Shown here in pieces: positions 8,098 to 17,835 of a DNA stretch of 64,000 nt. The notes under the pieces were generated by a model that was given only the letters and a program-made list of their open reading frames with translations, was not told where the DNA came from and did no database searches. The position numbers and the translations under genes were made by a program. The stretch comes from Streptomyces canus (lineage in GTDB: Bacteria > Actinomycetota > Actinomycetes > Streptomycetales > Streptomycetaceae): assembly GCF_001514145.1 (NCBI RefSeq), contig NZ_KQ948664.1:116523-180522 (forward strand). Direction: 5' to 3'. How positions within the stretch are numbered: position 1 is the stretch's first letter; every line of letters begins with the position of its first letter.

Positions 8098-8964
8098 GTG
8101 ACCTCAGCTACTCGACAGCCCGAGACCCCGGCCGCCGACATACCTCCGCGCCTGATTGCCACCGACCTCGACGGCACTCTGCTGCGCGACGACAAGTCGG
8201 TGTCCCCCCGCACGGTCGCTGCTCTCGCCGCCGCCGAGGAGGCGGGCATCGAGGTCTTCTTCGTCACCGGCCGCCCGGCCCGCTGGATGGACGTCGTCAG
8301 CGACCACGTCCACGGCCACGGCCTCGCCATCTGCGGCAACGGCGCAGCGGTGGTCGACCTGCACGGCGGCCCCGGCGCCCACCGGTTCGTGAAGGTGCGC
8401 GAGCTGGCACGGGAGAACGCGCTGGAGGCCGTAGGGCTGCTGAGGGAGGCGGCGCCCGGCACGGTGTACGCGGTGGAGCAGACGTACGGCTTCTACCAGG
8501 AGCCGGACTATCCCAAGCTGCACATGGAGATCCCCGACAACCTCGCACCGGCCGAGGAGCTGCTGGCCGAGGACGGTCCCGGTGCCGCCGAGCCGGTGCT
8601 GAAGATTCTCGCCTACCACCCCTCGATCGACCCGGACGCCTTCCTCACCCTCTCGCGCCTCGCCATCGGCGACCGCGCCAACGTCACCCGGTCCAGCCCC
8701 AGCGCACTGCTGGAGATCAGCGGACCCGGCGTCTCCAAGGCCAGCACGCTCGCCCTGTGCTGCGCCGAACGCGGAATCTCGCACGAGGAGGTCGTCGCGT
8801 TCGGGGACATGCCCAACGACGTCGAGATGCTCACCTGGGCCGGACAGTCGTACGCGATGGGCAACGCCCACCCGGACGTGATCGCCGCGGCCTCGGGCCG
8901 GACCGTCGCCAACAACGACGACGGGGTGGCCGTCGTGATCGAGAGGATGCTGGAACGGCGGTAG
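8098..8964 (+). CDS. Cof-type HAD-IIB phosphatase
   Basis: This 288-residue cytoplasmic phosphatase shows HAD motif I TDLDGTLLRDD (about residue 20), motif II FFVTGRP, and motif III/IV with a Lys before VVAFGDMPNDVEML (about 240). The large cap domain between motifs II and III places it in the Cof/HAD-IIB subgroup, which dephosphorylates sugar phosphates, flavin mononucleotide or phospholipid-like substrates. GTG at 8098 is preferred over the ATG at 8080 because GGGAG lies about nine bases before it. It is convergent with cydCD, 14 bp away. Confidence 0.88.
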   Translation: MTSATRQPETPAADIPPRLIATDLDGTLLRDDKSVSPRTVAALAAAEEAGIEVFFVTGRPARWMDVVSDHVHGHGLAICGNGAAVVDLHGGPGAHRFVKVRELARENALEAVGLLREAAPGTVYAVEQTYGFYQEPDYPKLHMEIPDNLAPAEELLAEDGPGAAEPVLKILAYHPSIDPDAFLTLSRLAIGDRANVTRSSPSALLEISGPGVSKASTLALCCAERGISHEEVVAFGDMPNDVEMLTWAGQSYAMGNAHPDVIAAASGRTVANNDDGVAVVIERMLERR

Positions 8965-8978
8965 GGGGCCGCTGCGGT

Positions 8979-11900
8979 TCAGCCGACCGGAGCCCCGTGT
9001 GCCGCCACCAGCAGCTCCGACTCCGCCTCCCGCTCGGCCATCGCGCGCAAAGGCCCCTCCACGCCCGCCAGCTCCGCGTAGGAACCGCGCTGCGCGACCC
9101 GTCCCTCATCGAGGACGACCACCTCGTCCACCGACTCGAGTCCTGCCAGCCGGTGCGTGATGAGGAGTGTCGTACGGCCTTCGGTGGCGGCCAGCAGATC
9201 GGCGGTGAGCGCGTCGGCGGTGGGCAGGTCGAGGTGCTCGGCGGGCTCGTCCAGGACGAGGACCGGGAAGTCGGCGAGCAGCGCCCGGGCCAGCGCGAGC
9301 CGCTGCCGCTGACCACCGGACAGCCACGCCCCGTGCTCCCCGATCAGGGTGTCGAATCCGTCGGGCAGGCTCTCGGCCCAGTCGAGCAGACGGGCGCGGT
9401 TCAGCGCTTCCCGCAGCTCGTCCTCGGTCGCGTCCTTCTTGGCGAGGAGCAGGTTCTCGCGCACCGAGCTGTCGAAGAGATGGGCGTCCTGCGCGCACAA
9501 CCCCACCAGCCGCCGTACGTCGTCGCTGTGCAGCCCGTAGGCGTCCACGCCGCCCAGCGTGTAGGTGCCGGCGTCCGCGTCCAGGAAGCGCAGCAGCACC
9601 TGCGCGAGCGTGGTCTTGCCGGAGCCGGATGCGCCCACAACGGCGATCCTCCGGCCCTCCGCCAGGCTCAGGTCGAGGCACGTGAGCGCGTCCCGGTCCT
9701 GACCCTCGTACCGAGTGGTCAGCCCCTTGAGGACGACCGGGAACGGGGAGGCGGGCGCCTGCCCGGCGGTATCCGGTTCCCGTACCGGCTCGGGCGCGTC
9801 CAGCACCTCGTGGACGCGCTCCGCGCTCCTGCGCACCCGCTGCCGGTACTGCACGGCGAGCGGCAGCCCGAGCACGGCCTCGAAGGCTGCCAGTGGAGTG
9901 AGCACCACGACGGCCATGGCGACCCCGCCGAGCCGCCCGGAGGCGACCGCCTGGGCGCCGACGAGGGCGGTGGTGGTGACGGTCAGGCCGCAGATCAGGG
10001 CGGTGAGGCCGTCACCGAGGGCGGTGGCGGTGGCGGCACGGGAGGCGATCCGGGTGAGGACGCCGTCCGCCCGCCGTGCCTCGGCGGTACGGGCGGGCAG
10101 AGCACCGGCGACGGTCAACTCCGCGGTCCCGGTGAGGAGATCGGTCACCCGCGTTGCCAGCTCCCCGCGGGCGGGGGCGAGACGGCGTTCGGCGCGGCGA
10201 GCCACGGCTGCGGTGATGAGCGGGACACCGGCACCGGCGGCCAGCAGGCCCACGGCGAGCGCGGCACCTGCCTCGGGCAGCAACCAGGCCGTGAAGCCCA
10301 CGGAGGCCGTGGACACGACGAGCGCGGCGCCGGCGGGCAACAGCCAGCGCAGCCAGTAGTCCTGGAGGGCGTCCACGTCGGAGACGAGCCGTGAGAGCAG
10401 ATCACCCCGGCGGGCCGTCCGCAGACCGGCCGGCGCCAGTCGCTCCAGGCGCCGGTACACGGCGACCCGGGTGTCGGCGAGCATCCGCAGCACGGCGTCG
10501 TGCGACACCAGGCGCTCCGCGTACCGGAACACGGCCCGGCCGATCCCGAAGGCCCTGGTCGCTGTCACGGCCACCATCAGATAGAGCACGGGTGGCTGCT
10601 GCGAGGCCCGCGAGATCAGCCACCCGGAGGTGGCCATCAGGCCCACCGCACTGCCGAGCGCGAGGCTCCCGAGCAGCAGCGCGAGCGCGAGTCGGCCTCG
10701 TCGGGGGCCGGACATGGCACGGACGCGGGAGAGAACGCTGCGCGCCCGTGCTGGCGGCTCGGTCGTTTCGGGCTCGGCCGAAGCAGGGCTGTTGTCCTCG
10801 ACCGCATGTGCTGCGGACGCCCCGGCCAGGGCCTCCACGGGAGCCTGTACCGCCGGCTCCGCCAGCCGCACCACCCGGTCCGCCACCCCCAGCAGCGCCG
10901 GTCGGTGCACCACCAGCAGCACCGTCCGCCCGGCCGCGAGTCGCCGTACCGCCGCCACGACCTCCGCCTCGGTGGCTCCGTCGAGCGCCGCCGTCGGCTC
11001 GTCGAGGAGCAGCACAGGCCGATCCGCGAGGAACGCCCGGGCCAGCGCGAGCCGCTGGCGCTGCCCGGCGGACAGCCCGGCCCCATCCTCGCCGAGCACG
11101 GTGTCGACCCCCAGAGGCAACGCGTCGATGAACTCCAGCGCCTCCGCGTCCCCCAATGCCCTTCGCACGGCGGCCTCGTCGGCGTCGGGCCGGGCCAGCC
11201 GTACGTTCTCGGCGATCGTCCCGGCGAACAACTGCGGCCTCTGCGGCACCCACGCGATACGTGACCGCCACTCCTCCAGGTCGAGTTCTGCGAGATCGGC
11301 TCCCCCGATCCGCACCCGTCCCTCGGCCGGCGGCACGAATCCCAGCAGCACGTTCAGCAGCGTCGACTTGCCCGCGCCGCTGGGACCGACCAGCGCGACC
11401 GTCTCCCCGGGCGCGACCTCGAAGGACACGTCCGCGACGGCGTCATCCGAGCGCCCCGGGTACATGACCGTGACCCGTTCGAAGGCCAGCGCACCCTCGG
11501 GCACCGCGGCGGTACCCGCCCGCGGCACCGGCGTCTCCAGCACCGAGAAGATCTCCTCGGCGGCGGCCAGACCCTCCGCTGCCGCGTGATACTGCGCGCC
11601 GACCTGCCGCAGGGGCAGATACGCCTCGGGGGCCAGGATGAGGATGACCAAGCCGTCGTACAGGTGCATCTCGCCATGGACGAGCCGCATCCCGATCGTC
11701 ACGGCGACCAGCGCCACCGAGAGTGTCGACAGCAACTCCAGGGCGAAAGAGGAGATGAAGGCGATCCGCAGCGTCCGCATGGTCGCCTGGCGGTACTCAC
11801 CGGTGATGCGTCCAATGGACTCGGCCTGCGCCTTGGCCCGGCCGAACACCTTCAGCGTCGGCAGTCCCGCGACGACGTCCAGGAAGTGCCCCGACAATCG

Positions 11901-12482
11901 GGACAGCAGCCGCCACTGACGGTCCATCCGGGACTGAGTGGCCCAGCCGATCAGCACCATGAACACGGGGATGAGTGGCAGGGTCCCGACGATGATGGCC
12001 GCCGAGACCCAGTCCTCGGTCACGATCCGCGCGAGCACCGCCACCGGCACGACCACCGCCAGTCCCAACTGCGGGAGATAGCGCGAGAAGTAGTCGTCGA
12101 GGGCGTCGACCCCCCTGGTGGCGAGGGCGACCAGCGATCCGGTCCGCTGCCCGCTCAGCCACCCGGGCCCCAGCGCCGTCGCCCGCTCCAGCAGACGCCC
12201 CCGTAGTTCCGACTTCACCGCGGCACTCGCGCGGTGTGCCGCGAGCTCAGTGAGCCAGGAGACGAACCCGCGACCGGCAGCGACGGCGACCAACAGCAGG
12301 AGGGGAGTGCGGAGTTCTGCGACCGCCAGACCATGCTGGAACGCGCCGACCACGACCTCTGCAACGAGCATCGCCTGGGCGATGACCAGCAGGGCACCGA
12401 GGCCGCCCAGGCCGACCACGGCCACCAGGAAGAGACGGGTGGCCCGGGCGTACCGCAGCAGACGCGGATCGATTGGTTTCAC
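8979..12482 (-). CDS. cydDC: Fused thiol-reductant ABC exporter CydD-CydC
   Basis: This 1167-residue protein carries two complete ABC exporter units in one chain. The CydD half comes first: six-helix membrane domain, Walker A GPSGAGKST near residue 364, signature LSAGQRQRLALARA. The CydC half follows: membrane domain, Walker A GASGSGKTT near 948, signature LSGGQRQ near 1055. CydDC exports cysteine/glutathione-type reductants and is needed to assemble cytochrome bd. The fusion is usual in streptomycetes. An in-frame GTG at 12491 exists, but GAGGTG lies eight bases before the GTG at 12482, which is therefore chosen; that codon sits inside a parS palindrome. The gap to cydB is about 12 bp, so it ends the cyd operon. 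Confidence 0.93.
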   Translation of the reverse strand: MKPIDPRLLRYARATRLFLVAVVGLGGLGALLVIAQAMLVAEVVVGAFQHGLAVAELRTPLLLLVAVAAGRGFVSWLTELAAHRASAAVKSELRGRLLERATALGPGWLSGQRTGSLVALATRGVDALDDYFSRYLPQLGLAVVVPVAVLARIVTEDWVSAAIIVGTLPLIPVFMVLIGWATQSRMDRQWRLLSRLSGHFLDVVAGLPTLKVFGRAKAQAESIGRITGEYRQATMRTLRIAFISSFALELLSTLSVALVAVTIGMRLVHGEMHLYDGLVILILAPEAYLPLRQVGAQYHAAAEGLAAAEEIFSVLETPVPRAGTAAVPEGALAFERVTVMYPGRSDDAVADVSFEVAPGETVALVGPSGAGKSTLLNVLLGFVPPAEGRVRIGGADLAELDLEEWRSRIAWVPQRPQLFAGTIAENVRLARPDADEAAVRRALGDAEALEFIDALPLGVDTVLGEDGAGLSAGQRQRLALARAFLADRPVLLLDEPTAALDGATEAEVVAAVRRLAAGRTVLLVVHRPALLGVADRVVRLAEPAVQAPVEALAGASAAHAVEDNSPASAEPETTEPPARARSVLSRVRAMSGPRRGRLALALLLGSLALGSAVGLMATSGWLISRASQQPPVLYLMVAVTATRAFGIGRAVFRYAERLVSHDAVLRMLADTRVAVYRRLERLAPAGLRTARRGDLLSRLVSDVDALQDYWLRWLLPAGAALVVSTASVGFTAWLLPEAGAALAVGLLAAGAGVPLITAAVARRAERRLAPARGELATRVTDLLTGTAELTVAGALPARTAEARRADGVLTRIASRAATATALGDGLTALICGLTVTTTALVGAQAVASGRLGGVAMAVVVLTPLAAFEAVLGLPLAVQYRQRVRRSAERVHEVLDAPEPVREPDTAGQAPASPFPVVLKGLTTRYEGQDRDALTCLDLSLAEGRRIAVVGASGSGKTTLAQVLLRFLDADAGTYTLGGVDAYGLHSDDVRRLVGLCAQDAHLFDSSVRENLLLAKKDATEDELREALNRARLLDWAESLPDGFDTLIGEHGAWLSGGQRQRLALARALLADFPVLVLDEPAEHLDLPTADALTADLLAATEGRTTLLITHRLAGLESVDEVVVLDEGRVAQRGSYAELAGVEGPLRAMAEREAESELLVAAHGAPVG

Positions 12483-12489
12483 GTGAAAC
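12476..12489. other. parS site overlapping the cydDC start
   Basis: This is a perfect GTTTCACGTGAAAC. The central GTG on the reverse strand is the best-placed start codon of cydDC, so ParB-binding DNA and the translation start coincide. The site lies only a few bases after the cydB stop, inside the operon. Confidence 0.92.
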
Positions 12490-12494
12490 ACACC

Positions 12495-13499
12495 TCAGTG
12501 CGCGGTCTCAGCGATGTGCTGGGTGCCGATGCGCTTGCGGAACACCCAGTAGGTCCAGCCCTGGTAGAGCATCACGAGGGGAGTGGCGATGGCCGCCAGC
12601 CACGTCATGATCTTCAGGGTGTACGGGCTCGACGAGGCGTTGGTGACCGTCAGGCTCCAGTCCGCGTTGAGCGAGGACGGCATGACGTTCGGGAACAGCG
12701 TCAGGAAGAGCATCGCCACGGCGGCCACGATGGTGACGCCCGACAGGGCGAACGACCAGCCCTCACGCCCGGCCTGGTTGGCCACCAGAGCTGCGACCAG
12801 TGCGACCACCGCGACCACCAGCGCGACCAGGCTCTTGGCGTCGCCGCTGTCGACCTGCGTCCAGAGCAGGAAGATCAGCGCCAGCGCGGCCGAGACGAGG
12901 CCGACCCGCGTCGCCAGCTTCCGCGCCCGCTCCCGGATCTCCCCGACGGTCTTCAGGGCCGTGAAGACCGTCCCGTGGAAGGTGAACAGTGTCAGCGTCA
13001 CCAGTCCGCCGAGCAGGGCGTACGGGTTGAGCAGGTCCCAGAGGGTGCCGACATACTCGAAGTGCTGATCGATCTTCACCCCGTGCACGATGTTGCCGAA
13101 GGCCACGCCCCACAGGAACGCCGGGAGGAGTGAGGTCCAGAAGATCGCGGCCTCCCAGTTGCGCTGCCAGTTCTCCTCGGGCCGCTTGGCCCGGTACTCG
13201 AAGGCGACCCCGCGGACGATCAGGCAGACCAGGATGACCAACAGCGGCAGATAGAAGCCGGAGAAGAGGGTGGCGTACCAGTCAGGGAAGGCGGCGAAGG
13301 TGGCACCGCCCGCCGTCAGCAGCCACACCTCGTTGCCGTCCCAGACGGGACCGATGGTGTTGATCAGGACGCGCTTCTCGAGCCGGTCGCGGGCGAGCAG
13401 CTTGGTGAGGACACCGACCCCGAAGTCGAAGCCCTCCAGGAAGAAGTAGCCGGTCCACAGGACGGCGATGAGCACGAACCAGACGTCGTGAAGTTCCAT
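12495..13499 (-). CDS. cydB: Cytochrome bd oxidase subunit II
   Basis: This 334-residue integral membrane protein is the second subunit of the quinol-oxidising cytochrome bd terminal oxidase, a high-affinity oxidase used when oxygen is scarce. The N-terminus reads MELHDVWFVLIAVLWTGYFF with FDFGVG directly after, the typical CydB opening. GPVWDGNEVWLLTAGG follows near residue 50. About eight hydrophobic segments are visible. It lies 18 bp after cydA and 12 bp before cydDC, the standard cydA-B-DC order. Regulation would come from the Rex site upstream of cydA. Confidence 0.96.
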   Translation of the reverse strand: MELHDVWFVLIAVLWTGYFFLEGFDFGVGVLTKLLARDRLEKRVLINTIGPVWDGNEVWLLTAGGATFAAFPDWYATLFSGFYLPLLVILVCLIVRGVAFEYRAKRPEENWQRNWEAAIFWTSLLPAFLWGVAFGNIVHGVKIDQHFEYVGTLWDLLNPYALLGGLVTLTLFTFHGTVFTALKTVGEIRERARKLATRVGLVSAALALIFLLWTQVDSGDAKSLVALVVAVVALVAALVANQAGREGWSFALSGVTIVAAVAMLFLTLFPNVMPSSLNADWSLTVTNASSSPYTLKIMTWLAAIATPLVMLYQGWTYWVFRKRIGTQHIAETAH

Positions 13500-13517
13500 G
13501 ACTCGCTCTCCCTCGGC

Positions 13518-15026
13518 CTAGTACGAGAAGGCCATCGGCTTGTCGGCGTCACGGGTGTCGCCGCCGATCTTCGTGGGCGGGTTGAGGTCGGCCTCCGTGA
13601 GCTCGGGCGGGCCTGCCTTGACGTACTTCACGAGCAGCTTGACCTCGACGACGGCGAGGACGGCGTACAGGGCGGTGAAGGTGATCATCGAGATGAGGAC
13701 CTCGGCCTGGGAGACGCCGGGGGAGACCGCGTGCCGGGTCTGCAGGACGCCGTAGACGACCCAGGGCTGGCGGCCCATCTCGGTGAAGATCCAGCCCCAG
13801 GAGTTGGCGATCAGGGGGAAGCCCAGGGTCCAGATCGACACGAGCCAGTAGAGCCTGCCGAGCTTGGGGTTGAGGGCCTTGTTCTTGAAGAGGACCAGAT
13901 GCGGTACCTCGTCCTCGCCGACGCGCAGGTGCTGCGGGAGCATGAACTTCTTGCGGGTCAGCCAGAGTCCGGCGAGGCCGATGGCGAAGGACGCCATGCC
14001 GAAGCCGATCATCCAGCGGAAGGCCCAGAAGGTGACGGGGATGTTGGGGCGGTAGTCGCCCGGTCCGTACTTCTCCTGCTCGGCCTTGTTGACGTCGTTG
14101 ATGCCGGGGACGAACGAGGTGAAGTCGTCGTCGGCGAGGAAGGACAGCAGGCCGGGGATCTCGATGGCCACGGTGTTGTGGCCCTTCTCCACGTCGCCGT
14201 AGGCGAAGATCGAGAAGGGTGCCGAGTCCTGGCCGTCCCACAGGGCCTCGGCGGCCGCCATCTTCATCGGCTGCTGCTTGAACATGACCTTGCCGAGGGT
14301 GTCACCACTGATCGCGGTGAGCATGCCGGCGATGACCACCGTGACCAGGCCGAGGCGCAGCGAGGTCTTCATCACGGCGATGTGCTTCTTGCGGAACAGA
14401 TGGAAGGCCGCGATGCCCACCATGAAGGCGCCACCGGTCAGGAAGGTGGCCGACATCGTGTGGAAGACCTGGGTGAGCGCGGTGTTCTGGGTCAGCACCG
14501 CCCAGAAGTCGGTGAGTTCGGCGCGGCCCTTCTCCTTGTTGATCCGGTAGCCGACGGGGTGCTGCATCCACGAGTTGGCCGCGAGGATGAAGTACGCCGA
14601 CAGGATCGTTCCGATGGAGACCATCCAGATGCAGGCCAGGTGGATCTTCTTGGGCAACTTGTCCCAGCCGAAGATCCACAGCCCGATGAAGGTGGACTCG
14701 AAGAAGAAGGCGATCAGGGCCTCGAAGGCGAGCGGGGCGCCGAAGACATCGCCGACGAAGCGCGAGTAGTCGGACCAGTTCATGCCGAACTGGAACTCCT
14801 GCACGATGCCGGTGACCACACCCATCGCGATGTTGATCAGGAAGAGCTTTCCCCAGAACTTGGTGGCCCTGAGGTACTTCTCGTTCTCCGTGCGCACCCA
14901 CGCGGTCTGGAGACCGGCCGTGAGGGCGGCCAGAGAGATCGTCAGGGGGACGAACAGGAAGTGGTAGACGGTGGTGATGCCGAACTGCCAGCGCGCCAGG
15001 GTCTCCGGCGCCAGAGCCAGGTCCAC
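13518..15026 (-). CDS. cydA: Cytochrome bd oxidase subunit I
   Basis: This 502-residue membrane protein is the haem-carrying subunit of cytochrome bd oxidase in the cytoplasmic membrane. LARWQFGITTVYHFLFVPL at the N-terminus supplies the haem b595-ligand histidine region. GRQPWVVYGVLQT near the C-terminal quarter is the conserved quinol-oxidase signature. The reading frame stays open further upstream, but GTG at 15026 has AAGGAG seven bases before it and gives the family-standard start (DLALAPETLARWQFG). It leads the cyd operon; a Rex-type operator lies 55-70 bp upstream. Confidence 0.96.
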   Translation of the reverse strand: MDLALAPETLARWQFGITTVYHFLFVPLTISLAALTAGLQTAWVRTENEKYLRATKFWGKLFLINIAMGVVTGIVQEFQFGMNWSDYSRFVGDVFGAPLAFEALIAFFFESTFIGLWIFGWDKLPKKIHLACIWMVSIGTILSAYFILAANSWMQHPVGYRINKEKGRAELTDFWAVLTQNTALTQVFHTMSATFLTGGAFMVGIAAFHLFRKKHIAVMKTSLRLGLVTVVIAGMLTAISGDTLGKVMFKQQPMKMAAAEALWDGQDSAPFSIFAYGDVEKGHNTVAIEIPGLLSFLADDDFTSFVPGINDVNKAEQEKYGPGDYRPNIPVTFWAFRWMIGFGMASFAIGLAGLWLTRKKFMLPQHLRVGEDEVPHLVLFKNKALNPKLGRLYWLVSIWTLGFPLIANSWGWIFTEMGRQPWVVYGVLQTRHAVSPGVSQAEVLISMITFTALYAVLAVVEVKLLVKYVKAGPPELTEADLNPPTKIGGDTRDADKPMAFSY

Positions 15027-15080
15027 GTCGCCGCTCCTTACCTCACAGGCTTGTGGAACAAATGCTGCGAAGCGACCGCT

Positions 15081-15096
15081 TGTGAAAGCGTTCACA
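15081..15096. promoter_or_regulatory. Rex operator upstream of cydA
   Basis: TGTGAAAGCGTTCACA is a 16-bp inverted repeat differing by one base from the Streptomyces Rex operator TGTGAACGCGTTCACA. Rex is the NADH/NAD+ sensor that represses cydABCD when NADH is low. A second TTCACA-like half-site directly follows (to about 15102), so Rex occupancy may extend further. Confidence 0.85.
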
Positions 15097-15210
15097 TTCA
15101 CAAGCCAGTATGCCGCACCTGCTTTCGATAGATGAAGGGGGGTCCCGATTACCTCCGGAACCCCCTCTGCCAACCCGCCCTGATCTGCGCGGACGCGTGG
15201 CCGGTGTGAG

Positions 15211-16290
15211 CTAGAGCTCTTTGCGGAACCCCTCCGCCACCTTCAGGAAGATGTCGTTCGCCTCGGTCTCCCCGATCGTCACCCGCACGCCCTCGCCCGG
15301 GAACGGCCGTACGACCACGCCGTGCTGCTCGCACGTCGCCGCGAAGTCCACCGTGCGCTCCCCCAGTCGCAGCCACACGAAGTTGGCCTGGGTCTCGGGC
15401 ACCGTCCAGCCCTGGGCTCGCAGTCCCTCCACCACACGGTTGCGCTCGCAGACCAGCGAGCCGACCCGGCCCAGGAGTGCGTCCTCGGCCCGCAGCGAGG
15501 CGATCGCCGCCTCCTGGGCGACCTGGCTCACTCCGAAGGGCACGGCGGTCTTGCGCAGCGCCGCGGCCACCGGCTCGTGGGCAATGGCGAAGCCGACCCT
15601 GAGACCCGCGAGGCCGTACGCCTTGGAGAAGGTGCGCAGCACACAGACGTTGGGGCGCGTGCGGTACAGCTCCACGCCGTCCGGCACCTCGGGGTCACGG
15701 ATGAACTCGCGGTAGGCCTCGTCGAGCACCACCAGCACGTCACTGGGCACCCGGTCGAGGAACCGTTCCAGCTCGGCCCGCTTCACGACCGTGCCCGTCG
15801 GGTTGTTCGGGTTGCAGACGAAGATCAGCCGGGTCCGCTCGGTGATCGCGTCGGCCATCGCGTCCAGGTCGTGCACGTCACCCGCCGTCAGTGGCACCTT
15901 CACCGAGGTGGCGCCGCTGATCTGCGTGATGATCGGGTACGCCTCGAAGGACCGCCAGGCGTAGATCACCTCGTCGCCCGGTCCCGAGGTCGCCTGGATC
16001 AGCTGCTGGGCGACGCCCACGGAGCCGGTGCCGGTGGCCAGATGGGAGAGCGGAACACCGAAGCGCTCGGACAGCTCGTTCATCAGACCTGTGCAGGCCA
16101 TGTCCGGGTAGCGGTTGAAGGAGGAGACAGCGGCCGTCACGGTCTCCAGCACCCCCGGCAGCGGCGGATAGGGGTTCTCGTTGGAGGACAGTTTGTAGGC
16201 CACCGGACCGCCGGCAGCGGCGGGCTTGCCCGGCTTGTACGTGGGGATACCCTCCAGCTCGGCGCGCAGCTTGGGGCTCGTCTCGCTCAC
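15211..16290 (-). CDS. hisC: Histidinol-phosphate aminotransferase family protein
   Basis: This 359-residue PLP enzyme belongs to aminotransferase class I/II. The lysine that binds PLP lies in RTFSKAYGLAGLRVGFA (about residue 215). Upstream are SNENPYPPLPGV near the N-terminus, VFVCNPNNPTG-type IFVCNPNNPTGT, and VVLDEAYREF. HisC catalyses the glutamate-dependent step of histidine synthesis. Actinomycetes usually carry the biosynthetic hisC inside the his operon, so this stand-alone copy may prefer aromatic amino acids (inference). GTG at 16290 is preferred because AGGAGGA precedes it by about five bases. Confidence 0.85.
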   Translation of the reverse strand: MSETSPKLRAELEGIPTYKPGKPAAAGGPVAYKLSSNENPYPPLPGVLETVTAAVSSFNRYPDMACTGLMNELSERFGVPLSHLATGTGSVGVAQQLIQATSGPGDEVIYAWRSFEAYPIITQISGATSVKVPLTAGDVHDLDAMADAITERTRLIFVCNPNNPTGTVVKRAELERFLDRVPSDVLVVLDEAYREFIRDPEVPDGVELYRTRPNVCVLRTFSKAYGLAGLRVGFAIAHEPVAAALRKTAVPFGVSQVAQEAAIASLRAEDALLGRVGSLVCERNRVVEGLRAQGWTVPETQANFVWLRLGERTVDFAATCEQHGVVVRPFPGEGVRVTIGETEANDIFLKVAEGFRKEL

Positions 16291-16714
16291 CGCAGTCCTC
16301 CTCATGACCACCGACTCATGGCGTCCGACTCCGGCAGCCGGCATCCAATACTGCTCACCTTATGAGGATTGGGTGCCGCTGCGTACAGGTCAGAGCGAAC
16401 CTCGTCTGCCCCACGGGCATCAGGGGCATCACCGTACGAAGGCAGGCGAAACAGGGGGCGCGGTCACATATATCTATGCGCCGGTGGCTCGCGCCGTGGC
16501 GCGCGTCACCCGTGAAGGTGAGTTGAGACCTCTTCGAAACATCGGGGACTCGGCAGGCCCATGCGTGCCGACAAGTTACGTAATGCCATTGGATCGTTTA
16601 ACTGGCTCTGTTTCAAAGGTAGTTGACGCCATATGACCTTGCAGAAACGTGCCTGTCAACGCGTGCATATGCGTCCGCCCTACCCCACCGCATGAGCCCT
16701 ACTATCGGCTCGCC
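16291..16714. other. 424-bp divergent intergenic region, no gene seen
   Basis: The region separates the divergent hisC-type and LacI genes and should hold both promoters. It is AT-richer than its surroundings around 16570-16640 (GTTACGTAATG, CGTTTAACTGG, CATATGACC). TTGACG at 16623 could be a -35 element, but no well-spaced -10 was confirmed. No open frame here looks like a gene. Confidence 0.4.
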
Positions 16715-17827
16715 ATGACAGCAGCAGGGAAGCACCAGGTGAGCCGCGCGGAAACCTCCCGTCGAGGCAGCCGGCCGGGCCGGGCGGGCATCAGAGACGT
16801 GGCCGCCGCCGCCGGAGTCTCCATCACAACCGTCTCCGACGCCCTGAACGGCAAGGGGAGGCTCCCGGACGCCACCCGCCGCCACGTCAGGGAGGTCGCC
16901 GACCGGCTGGGCTACCGACCCTCGGCCGCAGCCAGAACCCTCCGTACCGGCAAGTCGGGACTCATCGGCCTGACTGTGACGACGTACGGGGATGAACCTT
17001 TCACCTTCACCGAGTTCGCGTACTTCGCCGAGATGGCGCGGGCCGCCACCTCCGCCGCGCTCGCCCGCGGCTACGCGCTCGTCATCCTGCCCGCGACGTC
17101 GCGCCACGACGTGTGGTCGAACGTCGCCCTGGACGGCACCGTGGTCATCGACCCGTCCGACCAGGACCCGGTCGTCAGCGAGCTGGTCCGGCAGGGTTTA
17201 CCGGTGGTGTCAGACGGCCGCCCGGCCGGTGCCCTCCCGGTCACCGCCTGGGTCGACAACGACCACGAGGCCGCCGTCCTCGGCATCCTCGACCATCTGG
17301 CCGACGCCGGCGCCCGCCGCATCGGCCTGCTGACGGGGACGACGACAGACACGTACACCCATCTGTCGACCAGCGCGTACCTGCGGTGGTGCGAGCGGGT
17401 CGGGCAGGACCCGGTGTACGAGGCCTATCCCGCCCACGATCCGTGCGCGGGCGCCGTCGCCGCCGACCGGCTGCTCGCCCGCCCGGACCGGCCGGACGCC
17501 GTCTACGGCCTCTTCGACCCGAACGGCACCGACCTGCTGGCCGCCGCCCGCCGCTACGGACTGCGCGTCCCCGACGACCTGCTGATCGTCTGCTGCAGCG
17601 AGTCCACCGTGTACGCCAGCACCGAGCCGCCCGTCACCACGCTCTCCCTCAAGCCGCGCCGCATCGGCACGGCCGTGGTCCAGCTCCTCATCGACGCCAT
17701 CGAGGGGGTCGAAACGGACCAACCGGTCGAGCAGGTGATACCGACCGAGCTGATGGTGCGCACCTCCTCCCAGCGGCGTGCCCCGCGCACGACGGTCAGC
17801 TCGCCGCGGTCGCCCGAGGAGAAGTAG
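16715..17827 (+). CDS. LacI family transcriptional regulator
   Basis: This 370-residue regulator has a LacI-type helix-turn-helix at about residues 24-75: IRDVAAAAGVSITTVSDAL, then the hinge GYRPSAAARTLRTG. A periplasmic-binding-protein-like effector domain follows (about 80-345) and a short basic tail ends it. It uses ATG at 16715; upstream in-frame codons give no recognisable sequence. No sugar-uptake genes flank it, so its target and ligand cannot be inferred from context. It is divergent from the aminotransferase gene. Confidence 0.88.
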   Translation: MTAAGKHQVSRAETSRRGSRPGRAGIRDVAAAAGVSITTVSDALNGKGRLPDATRRHVREVADRLGYRPSAAARTLRTGKSGLIGLTVTTYGDEPFTFTEFAYFAEMARAATSAALARGYALVILPATSRHDVWSNVALDGTVVIDPSDQDPVVSELVRQGLPVVSDGRPAGALPVTAWVDNDHEAAVLGILDHLADAGARRIGLLTGTTTDTYTHLSTSAYLRWCERVGQDPVYEAYPAHDPCAGAVAADRLLARPDRPDAVYGLFDPNGTDLLAAARRYGLRVPDDLLIVCCSESTVYASTEPPVTTLSLKPRRIGTAVVQLLIDAIEGVETDQPVEQVIPTELMVRTSSQRRAPRTTVSSPRSPEEK

Positions 17828-17835
17828 CAGGAAGC

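Noticed and set aside
8757..10394. 545-codon plus-strand open frame over cydDC
   Set aside because: No recognisable motif and antisense to the cydC half; an artefact of third-position GC bias.
13488..15131. 547-codon plus-strand open frame opposite cydA
   Set aside because: The sense strand encodes a textbook CydA; the antisense protein is low-complexity.
16226..16636. 136-codon open frame in the hisC-LacI intergenic region
   Set aside because: It overlaps the hisC start antisense and has no ribosome-binding site or motif.
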